Shown piece by piece: positions 34,864-43,409 of a stretch of 64,000 nucleotides of DNA (the stretch's first letter is position 1; each line of letters opens with the position of its first letter). Both the position numbers and the translations under genes were made by a program. Below the pieces are notes generated by a model. The model was not told the DNA's origin. It saw nothing but the letters and a program-made list of their open reading frames with translations, and did not search any database. The stretch covers positions 186,001 through 250,000 of the forward strand of contig JAQCBT010000001.1 in NCBI GenBank assembly GCA_027621405.1. The letters are read 5' to 3'. The stretch is from Pseudomonadota bacterium (GTDB lineage: Bacteria > Pseudomonadota > Gammaproteobacteria > Pseudomonadales > Pseudohongiellaceae).

Positions 34864-36639
34864 CTAGTTTCGCAGTAAGAATCGCTGTACCCGCCGTCCT
34901 TCCTGCTCCGCCACGTAGACGTTGCCTTCGCTGTCGACCGCTATGCCATGGGGTAATTCAAACTGACCGCGATAGCGACCGGGCCCCTCGCCGAAGCGGG
35001 TGATCCATTCGCCAGTCTTCCTGTCCAGTACTTCCACCGTGACTGAGTTCTGGTTAATTACATAGAGAAACAGTTGCCCTGCGTCTTTGGAAAAATCCAG
35101 GACTACCGCATCGCCTCGTGTCCCCGATGTCCTGCCGTCTGTGGGAGTGAAGGGCGAATGGGGCGCGGTGATGGTCTGCAGCAGCTTGCCCTGCTTGTCG
35201 AACACCTGGATGCGGTCGGCCCTCCTGTCGCAGACATAGACGAGTCCGTCATTCGAAAGCCGCAGGCAATGGGGGAGTTCGATGTTGTTCTCGCCAGGGC
35301 CTCGATGCAACGACCACTGCCGCAGGAACTGTCCCGCCTCGTTGAAGACGGCGATGCGGCTGTTGCCGCCGGGGAGTTCGCCATCGGCGACATAGATGTC
35401 GCCATTACTCTCGTCGACATCCACTGCAGCCGGCAGGAAAAACTGCGGGCGATCAGAATTCGATGGCTCGCCACTGCGTGTGCCATCACTGGAATCGTAT
35501 GCCCCGCTGGTTCCAATTTGCATCAACAGTTCACCGTCAGCGCTCCAGTGCTGAATATGACCTGTAGCCGCGGGAACGATCCAGAGTGAGCCGTCGTCGT
35601 TTGCATGGCAGTCGTGCAGTCTCCCTCCAAATGCTTCGTTATCACCCCAGCCGTTTACGGTGTTTCCATCGATGTCCAGTGTGACGATCGGGGGGGCGAG
35701 CTGTGCGCCATCGAGATCTTCCTCCACAACATTCTGCCGATTGAGGAGTACGACCCTGTCGTCACTGCCAATGCACATGCCGCCGATACCGCCGGTAAGC
35801 CAGCGCTGACCGAGGGGCAGGCTGGGCCAGTCATCATCGAGTACGAAGCGAGGTGGATACCAGTTGGCTCGCCGATACTCAATGCCCGAGCCTTCAAGTG
35901 CCTGCGCAAACGCGTCAATACTCTGCGCCAAGGTCAGGCCACCGGGGAGCGTGGTGTTCGCTGAATCGGGATTAGTGACCCGGCGTGCATAGTCCTGGTC
36001 ATAGTGATAGGTATACACGACGTCTGGATTGAGACGCCGGGTGCAGGCCGCTGAGTCGGCTGGTGTCATTCTCGCGGGAGGTATATTCAGGGGCATGAAG
36101 GCCACATCGATGTCACGCAGGTTGGCAACTTCATCCACGCATTCGGTCACGCCTGCCAGCAGTATGCGTTTTCCGCCCAGGGTCACTACGTAGCCGTTGG
36201 CATCACCCTTGGGATGTTCCGGTGGGCCGGGGACGATGTCGTAGGCGGCGATGGCTTCAATATCAATACCCTGGATTCTCAGGCTTTCGCCGTTGGTCAT
36301 GATCACGGCATCGCCAAGCTGGTCGCGGCTATTGGCTGGCGCTATAACAGTCGTATTTGGGTGACGTAGGGCGTCGATCGCCTTCAGGTCCAGATGATGG
36401 CCGGGGCTGTCGGTGACCAGGATTATGTCGGCAGTCTTGTAGTTGCCAAGGCTGATGGCGCTCCAGGGGTCTACCTGGATGACCAGGTCCTGGTACTCCA
36501 GTTGTACGCTGGAATGCACCAGCGGCGTGATGATGATGTCGCCATTGTCTCCGGTGATTGTGGAGGCAGCATGGACGGACGTGGCAACCATGGCGCCACC
36601 CAGCATTAGAGCGAGGCGATCCAACAGGGAAGCGTTCAT
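34864..36639 (-). CDS. Exported metallo-beta-lactamase-fold / NHL-propeller fusion, degenerate metal site
   Basis: The 591-residue protein has a signal peptide (1-24, SVHA/AS). An UlaG-like metallo-beta-lactamase fold (about 25-225) and a six-bladed NHL propeller follow (about 300-590, e.g. FFLPAAVDVDESNGDIYVAD, ELPHGIAVDSEGNVYVAEQ). The canonical TH-x-H-x-DH metal motif reads TDSPGHHLD, so most zinc ligands are lost and hydrolase activity is doubtful. The ATG at 36639 overlaps the preceding stop by ATGA, proving translational coupling with the heme-quinoprotein gene. It is the last gene of the four-gene operon. Confidence 0.85.
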   Translation of the reverse strand: MNASLLDRLALMLGGAMVATSVHAASTITGDNGDIIITPLVHSSVQLEYQDLVIQVDPWSAISLGNYKTADIILVTDSPGHHLDLKAIDALRHPNTTVIAPANSRDQLGDAVIMTNGESLRIQGIDIEAIAAYDIVPGPPEHPKGDANGYVVTLGGKRILLAGVTECVDEVANLRDIDVAFMPLNIPPARMTPADSAACTRRLNPDVVYTYHYDQDYARRVTNPDSANTTLPGGLTLAQSIDAFAQALEGSGIEYRRANWYPPRFVLDDDWPSLPLGQRWLTGGIGGMCIGSDDRVVLLNRQNVVEEDLDGAQLAPPIVTLDIDGNTVNGWGDNEAFGGRLHDCHANDDGSLWIVPAATGHIQHWSADGELLMQIGTSGAYDSSDGTRSGEPSNSDRPQFFLPAAVDVDESNGDIYVADGELPGGNSRIAVFNEAGQFLRQWSLHRGPGENNIELPHCLRLSNDGLVYVCDRRADRIQVFDKQGKLLQTITAPHSPFTPTDGRTSGTRGDAVVLDFSKDAGQLFLYVINQNSVTVEVLDRKTGEWITRFGEGPGRYRGQFELPHGIAVDSEGNVYVAEQEGRRVQRFLLRN

Positions 36640-38801
36640 GGATTGAGTTTGAATACGTACAGCGCGTTGTGGTTGTCGGGGCTCTGCAACTCGGGCGCGA
36701 GAAAATTGCCTATGCGCCACGGACTGCCGCCTTCACGACCCGAGGGAATGGCGATGTACTGCTCGCCATCGATGGCAAAGCTGACCGGGAAGCCCTGGGC
36801 CGAAGTGGCCAACCGTGAACGCCAGAGTTCTTCACCGGTTTCAACATCATAGGCATGTACATAACGATCGTAATCTCCGATGAAGACCAGGCCTCCTGCC
36901 GTGGTCAGCGCGGCCGTCAGGAAGGGTGCACGCTGTTCGATACTCCATTCTTCTTCCAAGGTTTCCACATCATAGGCGGCCAGCTTGCCAAATCTCTCCT
37001 CCGTGCCCGGCATGGGCATCCACTGGCGGTCACCCTGGTTACCTCCAGAGCCAATCTCAAAGGTGACTTCTCTCGGTGACATTTCCATGCAGGATTGGCT
37101 CAGGGGAATAACCAGATTGCGGCTCGGCGGATGGTATCCTGTGGACTGCCAGTTATGGCCGCCGGCGGTGGACGGGCAGACAGACAGCCATTCACCAATC
37201 TGCATGTTGCGAATGTCCTCGCGATATCTCACGTCGCCGGTCTCGAGATTGATCTCGGAGAACACGTTCTGGTAGGTAGTTTCCTTTAGGCCCTGGAATG
37301 CACCAGTGCGGCGATCCAGTTTCCACAGGATGCCACTCTTGCCGATTGTGAACAGGTAAGGCTCGTCCACGATATCAATCAGCACCTGCTCGAAGGCCTC
37401 ATCCATATCCAGTGATTCACCGGGTACATGTTGGCGATACCACACGATGCGACCATCCCGTGGATTCAGTGCCAGAGTCGAGTTGGAATACAGTGCTGCA
37501 TCATCTGCCGACAGGCCGCGGCTGGCTGCCATCCAGGGCTTGGCCTGGGCAACACCGAAGAACACAAGATCCAGGTCCGGATCCCAGCTACCGGTCATCC
37601 ACACATCCGCGCCGCCGCGAAACTCCAGCGGTAGATCACCCCAGGTGTCGCCGCCGGGTTCACCGGGCCTGGCTACCGTGTAGGTGCGCCACAATTCTGC
37701 GCCGGTACGTGCGTCGTGGCCGGTGATGAAGCAACTCTGTTCGAAGAACCGACCGCAGCCAGTGATGCCGTTGATTACCACGCCATCGGCGACGATCGGT
37801 CCACTGGTATTGGAATAACCCAGTGCGTCATCGGCGATCTCCGTGTCCCAGCGTGCGGCTCCGGTACGCGCGTCCAACGCGACCAGGTGGGCGTCGGTGG
37901 TCGCCACGAAGATCAGGTCTTCCCACAGTGCCAGTGTGCGGAGCAGGCCACCGCTACGGCCTTCTTCCGCAAACTGGCGGCGATATTCCCACAACAAGGT
38001 GCCGTCCCGTCCATCCAGTGCCTGTACCACGTTGCCAAAGTTGGGAATAAAGATAATCCCGTCCCGCACCAGCGGTGCCGGCTGGCTGCGCCCGGGTTCC
38101 ATGCCCCAGACCCAGGCCAGGGAAAGTTCGCGTACGTTACTGGTGTTGATCTGGTCCAGAGGGGAATAGCCTTGACTACTGGGAGTGCGTCGCCAGTATG
38201 TCCAGTCGCCATCGGCGGGGTTGGCCAACTCGTCGCTACTGACATTTCGGTAGCGGTCGGCTGTCTGAAAACTGCGGGTACGGGCTCCCTCACTCTGGTA
38301 GATAGTCGCAATTTCCGGTATGGAATTGCGGGTGCCGGGTGAAGGGACAGTTCCTGCGCGTCCGGGTACCGGTGTGCGTTGCACAACGCTGCCACGCTGG
38401 TTGTTGGCGTCGAGGAACATCACGGCATTGGCGGCTGCCACCAGGGCATTGCTTGAGGCATCGATCGCATTGGCCCGCAATAGAAACGCGGTGATTTCCA
38501 GGTATTGAGTTTCGTTCAGTGATCCGGGTGCCTGCGGTGGCATGGTACGGCGCAACAGATCGGTGAATTCAGCGACTCCACGGTTGGCCCAGTTGCTGCG
38601 AAAAGAGGAGTCGGCGAGATTGGGCGCTTCGAAGGAGCCAGTCAGGTCAGCAAGGTGGCAGGCCGCACAGTTTTGCTGGTAGAGGGTTTCGCCGCGAGCA
38701 GCCTGCGCCGCACTGAAACCGGCCTGTTGTAGTTCCTGGGCACTGACAGCCGAACCCGCCAGCATCAGAGCCAGCCCAAGAGCGCCCGCGACTTTTTTCA
38801 T
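36636..38801 (-). CDS. Heme c plus PQQ quinoprotein dehydrogenase
   Basis: The 721-residue periplasmic protein has a signal peptide (1-21) and an N-terminal cytochrome c domain (CAACH at 45-49, axial Met region MPPQAPGS). A PQQ propeller follows (DWTYWRRTPSSQGYSPLDQINTSN; later VHAYDVETGEELW). GCGRFFEQSC may form a disulfide near the cofactor. The heme lies at the N-terminus, the reverse of type II alcohol dehydrogenases, so it may be a fused electron acceptor. The ATG at 38801 (MKKVAG) is preferred over the open frame to 38903. The gene follows the monooxygenase-like gene by 31 bp. Confidence 0.87.
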   Translation of the reverse strand: MKKVAGALGLALMLAGSAVSAQELQQAGFSAAQAARGETLYQQNCAACHLADLTGSFEAPNLADSSFRSNWANRGVAEFTDLLRRTMPPQAPGSLNETQYLEITAFLLRANAIDASSNALVAAANAVMFLDANNQRGSVVQRTPVPGRAGTVPSPGTRNSIPEIATIYQSEGARTRSFQTADRYRNVSSDELANPADGDWTYWRRTPSSQGYSPLDQINTSNVRELSLAWVWGMEPGRSQPAPLVRDGIIFIPNFGNVVQALDGRDGTLLWEYRRQFAEEGRSGGLLRTLALWEDLIFVATTDAHLVALDARTGAARWDTEIADDALGYSNTSGPIVADGVVINGITGCGRFFEQSCFITGHDARTGAELWRTYTVARPGEPGGDTWGDLPLEFRGGADVWMTGSWDPDLDLVFFGVAQAKPWMAASRGLSADDAALYSNSTLALNPRDGRIVWYRQHVPGESLDMDEAFEQVLIDIVDEPYLFTIGKSGILWKLDRRTGAFQGLKETTYQNVFSEINLETGDVRYREDIRNMQIGEWLSVCPSTAGGHNWQSTGYHPPSRNLVIPLSQSCMEMSPREVTFEIGSGGNQGDRQWMPMPGTEERFGKLAAYDVETLEEEWSIEQRAPFLTAALTTAGGLVFIGDYDRYVHAYDVETGEELWRSRLATSAQGFPVSFAIDGEQYIAIPSGREGGSPWRIGNFLAPELQSPDNHNALYVFKLNP

Positions 38802-38832
38802 TGGTATTGTCCGAGTAGAGTTATCCGAGTTG

Positions 38833-40170
38833 CTATTGTCCCAGTTGCAGGGTTTCCTGGCTGGCGCGACGCTCGGCCATGGCCTGTTGATACTGTTCTT
38901 CATTCAGGTAGGTAATGCCGAGCCAGGCGTGGCTCATCTCATCCACTCCGCGCCGTCCGAATACCACCCACTGTTCCGGGTCCGGATTGATGGGGTTGTC
39001 AGCGGTATTGTCGAATACAGAAGTAAACTGCAGCACGGTGCCGGTGGGCAGGATGGGCTTGGTTTCATCGGCATAGATGTAGGACACCTGCCAGTTGTGA
39101 TTGTATTTGTCCACCTGGCTTAACACTTCCTTGCGCCCGTCCGGGAATATGGCTTCCATGGTCATGACCCTCCCCCGCATATGCAGGTGTGGCCGATAGC
39201 TGTGAATCATCGCCGGGGATTGCAGCACATGGGTACCCTGCAATACCTGGTAACCATGGGGCGGTATCACGATATCCTGACCGCGGGCCATGCCATCGAG
39301 GCCGTCGACCCGAAACATGGCTTCGCCAATAGTCTCCAGCTCCGGTTGTTCGTCTTCAGGATAGAACCAAAGGCCTACTTCTACCACATCACCCGGGCCT
39401 TCCGCGCCCACAGGGAAATAGTGCAGGTTCCAGTCGATGCGACCACTGCTGGGCACCCGCATGCCAGTGCCCTCCGGATACACTTCCCACGACTTGCCCA
39501 CGCCATAGCGGGCCAGTGCCACCTGACGTCGACCGCCTTCTTCCCGATTGTCAGGGATCAACACCGCATGGCCGTGGTGCACGACCTTCTTGCCCAGTGG
39601 ATAAGAAGGTTTGAACTCGGCGGCTTTTAACCAGCGTTCCTTGTCAAGGCCTTCGAAGGGAACATTGGGTGTCCACCACTGATCCTGGCCGTTGGCGATT
39701 ACGTCGTAAGGGGTAGAACGGATAATCATGTCCGGTGGCCCCAGTTGATCCGCCAGCTGCCATTCGGCGCCGGAGGGAAACTCAATCGGTGCTGGCAGAT
39801 CGGCCGGATTGCCTTCTGGTGCGCCGGCGTCGACCCAGGCACCGATGGTGGCGATCTGCGCATCGGATAGTGACGCATCATTCTTGAATTGCTGGATGCC
39901 CACCGTGGGATCCAGGTGCCAGGGCGGCATGATGCGCTTGCTGGTGCGATCCTTGATGAGTGTCGCGAAGGGTTTCACCTGCGCGTAGTTGAGCAGGGGC
40001 ATGGGTCCGATGCCTTCGGGATTATGACAGGTGGCACATTTCTCCTGCAGGATCGGGGCAACGTCCCTGGAGTAGGTGGGTGACTCCTGGGCTACTGCTG
40101 AAATGCCAATGAAGGCGATGCTCAATACTGTGATGCCTGCCTGTACGCTGATTCGAATTATCTTGTTCAT
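38833..40170 (-). CDS. Heme c plus copper type II (PHM/DBM-like) monooxygenase-like protein
   Basis: The 445-residue exported protein has a signal peptide (1-28) and a cytochrome motif CATCH (45-49) with MPPW downstream. A copper-monooxygenase-like part follows. Possible copper ligands are in VVHHGHAVL, WNLHYFPVG and the RPHLHMRGR motif, which resembles the C-terminal domain of peptidylglycine/dopamine monooxygenases. The fusion would feed electrons to the copper sites through the heme. GGAG precedes the ATG. Second gene of the operon, 33 bp after the 40204 gene. Confidence 0.85.
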   Translation of the reverse strand: MNKIIRISVQAGITVLSIAFIGISAVAQESPTYSRDVAPILQEKCATCHNPEGIGPMPLLNYAQVKPFATLIKDRTSKRIMPPWHLDPTVGIQQFKNDASLSDAQIATIGAWVDAGAPEGNPADLPAPIEFPSGAEWQLADQLGPPDMIIRSTPYDVIANGQDQWWTPNVPFEGLDKERWLKAAEFKPSYPLGKKVVHHGHAVLIPDNREEGGRRQVALARYGVGKSWEVYPEGTGMRVPSSGRIDWNLHYFPVGAEGPGDVVEVGLWFYPEDEQPELETIGEAMFRVDGLDGMARGQDIVIPPHGYQVLQGTHVLQSPAMIHSYRPHLHMRGRVMTMEAIFPDGRKEVLSQVDKYNHNWQVSYIYADETKPILPTGTVLQFTSVFDNTADNPINPDPEQWVVFGRRGVDEMSHAWLGITYLNEEQYQQAMAERRASQETLQLGQ

Positions 40171-40203
40171 GAGGCTAACTCCAAAGGAAGGTCGCGTTCG
40201 CTG

Positions 40204-41097
40204 TTATTCGCTGACATTGATATGGAAGTAGGCGTTGGTATGGCAACAGTAAAATTCGAAGGCAGCGATATCGTCGATAGTCTGCATTCTTACTACATAC
40301 TCACCCGGCTCACTGAAGCGTGCCTGCACTTCGGTACGTGAACCTGTTTCTGTTTCGTATTCTTTCTTGTCGAATTCAACCTGCCCAGGTCCGCTGTGCT
40401 GGGCCCAGCCTACCCACACCACAGGATCCGAGTGATCGATGCGTGCGCTCAGGCTCAAGACATCGTTGACTCGAGTCGCCATCACGTCCGGGTAATGAAT
40501 GCCGGTACGTCCTCGTACGCCTTCCTCGTTGTCCAGCAGGCTGACCAGCGGAGCTACATCTCCGCGCCCGTTGGAGCGTGGCTCATCCAATACATAGGAA
40601 GGAATAACTTTGCCCGGCACCTCGAGACTCTGGCCATTGGCAGTCAGGTGCCAGGTTATGCGATGGGTGGTGTTGAATCCTGCCGGTACCCTGATGCTGT
40701 AGGCGCAGAACACGTGGCGATAGGCGGGTGGCAGTGGATCGAAATGGGTCGGTAGCAGAGCGTCGCTGAGATCCAGGCCGGGGTAATCGGTGGTCAGGTA
40801 GTTGTCACTTCCGAGGGGGATATCCAGCGCCTGTTCGGTATTCATGTTGAAGAAGCCGAAGCAGATGGTGTGGCTGCCATCCTCGTTGGGATACCAGCCG
40901 TCGAACAGGGGAATCACCGGTTGCCCGTGACTGCGGATCACCTCTGCCGACCAGACCTGATTGCGCAGGCCAATGGCCTGGGCCGATACGTCTGACGGTG
41001 CTGAAATCAGTAAGAGCAGGCACAGGCAAATGCTCAGGTGCGCTGACAAGGGCAGATAGCTGCCTGATTTTATTGGTTTTTCAAATGGCGTGTTCAT
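40204..41097 (-). CDS. Secreted protein of unknown function, first gene of quinoprotein/monooxygenase operon
   Basis: The 297-residue product has a long N-terminal region and a signal peptide ending VSA/QA. The mature part looks all-beta, with FNMNTEQALDIPLGSDN, ITWHLTANGQSLEVPG and a C-terminal Ig/PKD-like part (GPGQVEFDK, FSEPGEYVVRMQTID). It ends with Cys-Cys-His (FYCCHTNAYFHINV), which could bind copper. The ATG at 41097 is used; the in-frame TTG at 41106 is not favoured. It heads the minus-strand operon. No family recognised. Confidence 0.7.
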   Translation of the reverse strand: MNTPFEKPIKSGSYLPLSAHLSICLCLLLLISAPSDVSAQAIGLRNQVWSAEVIRSHGQPVIPLFDGWYPNEDGSHTICFGFFNMNTEQALDIPLGSDNYLTTDYPGLDLSDALLPTHFDPLPPAYRHVFCAYSIRVPAGFNTTHRITWHLTANGQSLEVPGKVIPSYVLDEPRSNGRGDVAPLVSLLDNEEGVRGRTGIHYPDVMATRVNDVLSLSARIDHSDPVVWVGWAQHSGPGQVEFDKKEYETETGSRTEVQARFSEPGEYVVRMQTIDDIAAFEFYCCHTNAYFHINVSE

Positions 41098-41252
41098 GGA
41101 GATCAACGCACTACCCGGTGTTTGAATACACTCTTCTGGTCCGGATAGTACAAAATATCCCCCGGCCTGTCGCGTGCTTCGCCATTGGCCGCTTGCTATG
41201 CTTGGCCGGAATAGCTGGAATAATAGAAGAACTACAAAACAGGATCGCAGCC

Positions 41253-43316
41253 ATGCCCAGAGCGTTCAAATCCAGACTGCCCATCAAAGGAGCCTGTCTC
41301 TGTCTTGGCTCGCTGTTCCTTGCGCTGCAGGCATCCGCCCAGCAGGGTGCGCCATCAGGCGAATGGCCAACCTATGGTGGGGATCTTGGCCACACCCGAT
41401 ACGCGGCGCTGGACCAGATCGACGCCTCGAATTTTTCCGACCTGCAACTGGCATGGCAATTCAAGACCGATAACTTTGGACCTACACCGGAATACCGTTT
41501 TCAATCCACACCGCTGATGGTGGATGGCGTGCTATACACCACTGCTGGTTCCAGGCGCAGCGTCGTTGCCCTGGATGCGAGCACCGGTGAAATCCTGTGG
41601 ACCTTCCGCTTCGAAGAGGGAGCCCGAGCAGCCAACGCTCCCAGGCAATTATCAGGTCGCGGACTCTCATTCTGGCAGGAGGATGATGAAGCCAGAGTGC
41701 TATTCGTTACTCCCGGTTATCAATTGATTGCCTTGGATGCTAGCACCGGAGATCCTATATCCGGGTTCGGTGCGAATGGCGTCGTCGATCTCAAGCAGAA
41801 CCTGGACCAGACCATCGACATTGATACCGCTGACATCGGTTTGCACGCCACCCCCATCGTGGCAAACGATGTTGTCATCGTTGGCGCCGCCCATCGTACC
41901 GGTGGCAATCCCAGGAGCCGGGAAAATGTGAAAGGCTTCGTTCGCGGCTTCGATGTCCGCACCGGCGAACGCCTGTGGATATTTCATACCATTCCGCAGC
42001 AGGGTGAGTACGGCTATGAATCCTGGGAAGGAGATTCCAGCAGCTACACCGGCAATACAGGGGTGTGGGCGCAGATATCGGTAGATCCCGAGTTGAACAC
42101 GGTGTACCTGCCCGTGGAAGCCGCCACCGGCGACTACTACGGCGCCTATCGTCCCGGCGATAATCTGTTTGCCGAATCCCTGGTGGCCGTGGACCTGCAC
42201 ACAGGTGAGCGCAAGTGGCATTACCAATTGGTACATCACGGCATCTGGGACCAGGACATTCCGGCAGCACCTATACTGGCCGATGTGACGATTGATGGAC
42301 GCCTGCGCAAGATCATTGCCCAGCCTACCAAGCAGGCCTTCCTCTATGTATTCGACCGGGTTAGCGGTGAGCCCATTTGGCCTATCGAAGAGAGGCCTGT
42401 CGAGATTGGTGATGTGCCAGGTGAATGGTATTCCCCTACCCAGCCATTCCCCACCAGACCCCCCGCCTATGACAGGCAGGGAGTCACTGAAGACGACCTG
42501 ATCGATTTCACACCGGAACTAAGAGCACGTGCCCTGGAAATTGCCAGCTGGTACAAACTGGGCCCACTGTTTACTCCGCCGGTTGTCAGCAATATAGATG
42601 GTCCATTGGGTATCCTGATGTCTCCCACCACGGGTGGCGGCACCAACTGGCCCGGGGGATCCTTCGATCCGGAGACTGGCATACTCTATGTGTCCAGTAA
42701 CAGCTCCCTGGGCGCATTGGGTCTCGTGCCACCTTATCCCGGGCAATCGGATATGGCCTACATACAGGGCAACGCCGCCACAGGTCCACGCACATCCGGT
42801 GGAGCGGGTTCTTCCGCAGGCGGAGGACGAACTGAGTTTGATGCTGCACAGCGCCAGGTGCCACAGTCAAGCAGGGGCAATCCACCCAGATCCTTGCTCG
42901 TGGATGGTCTGCCATTGCAGAAACCACCCTATGGCAAGATCAGTGCAATCGATCTCACGGCGGGTACTCTGGCCTGGCAGATTGCCCATGGCCAGACACC
43001 GGACAGGATAGCGAGGCACCACGCATTGCAGGGTATGGATATTCCCCGCACCGGCCAGGGTGCATCCGTGGGCACTTTGGTGACGAAGACACTGCTCATT
43101 GCAGGCGAAGCGGAGATGACTACTTCGGAGGATGGCGAACGTCGCGCATTCCTGCGTGCCTACAACAAGGCCACTGGCGAGGAGGTAGGGGCCGTGAGCT
43201 TGCCAGCACCACAAACGGGGTCGCCCATGACTTACGAGATAGGCGGTGTGCAGTATCTGGTGGTCGCGGTCAGTGGCTCGGGTTATTCCGGTACTCTACT
43301 GGCGTTCAAATTGTAG
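41253..43316 (+). CDS. PQQ-dependent glucose-dehydrogenase-like quinoprotein
   Basis: The 687-residue exported protein has a signal peptide (1-29, ASA/QQ). The PQQ propeller starts at EWPTYGGDLGHTRYAALDQI and includes GLHATPIVANDVVIVGAA, GERKWHYQLVHHGIWDQDIPA and TGGGTNWPGGSFDPETG. The HHGIWDQDIPAAP segment is the membrane-glucose-dehydrogenase hallmark; the N-terminal membrane domain of Gcd is missing, so it is a soluble periplasmic form. The frame is open from 40998, but the ATG at 41253 (AGGAT upstream) gives the signal peptide. Divergent from the four-gene operon. Confidence 0.87.
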   Translation: MPRAFKSRLPIKGACLCLGSLFLALQASAQQGAPSGEWPTYGGDLGHTRYAALDQIDASNFSDLQLAWQFKTDNFGPTPEYRFQSTPLMVDGVLYTTAGSRRSVVALDASTGEILWTFRFEEGARAANAPRQLSGRGLSFWQEDDEARVLFVTPGYQLIALDASTGDPISGFGANGVVDLKQNLDQTIDIDTADIGLHATPIVANDVVIVGAAHRTGGNPRSRENVKGFVRGFDVRTGERLWIFHTIPQQGEYGYESWEGDSSSYTGNTGVWAQISVDPELNTVYLPVEAATGDYYGAYRPGDNLFAESLVAVDLHTGERKWHYQLVHHGIWDQDIPAAPILADVTIDGRLRKIIAQPTKQAFLYVFDRVSGEPIWPIEERPVEIGDVPGEWYSPTQPFPTRPPAYDRQGVTEDDLIDFTPELRARALEIASWYKLGPLFTPPVVSNIDGPLGILMSPTTGGGTNWPGGSFDPETGILYVSSNSSLGALGLVPPYPGQSDMAYIQGNAATGPRTSGGAGSSAGGGRTEFDAAQRQVPQSSRGNPPRSLLVDGLPLQKPPYGKISAIDLTAGTLAWQIAHGQTPDRIARHHALQGMDIPRTGQGASVGTLVTKTLLIAGEAEMTTSEDGERRAFLRAYNKATGEEVGAVSLPAPQTGSPMTYEIGGVQYLVVAVSGSGYSGTLLAFKL

Positions 43317-43409
43317 AATGCAGTAGTGCTACTTTCGTTGCTTCATTCTGCTGTTAATCAGTTATGTTGTTACTATTAGCTGACACTCCAATCAATTCTG
43401 AAACCCCTC

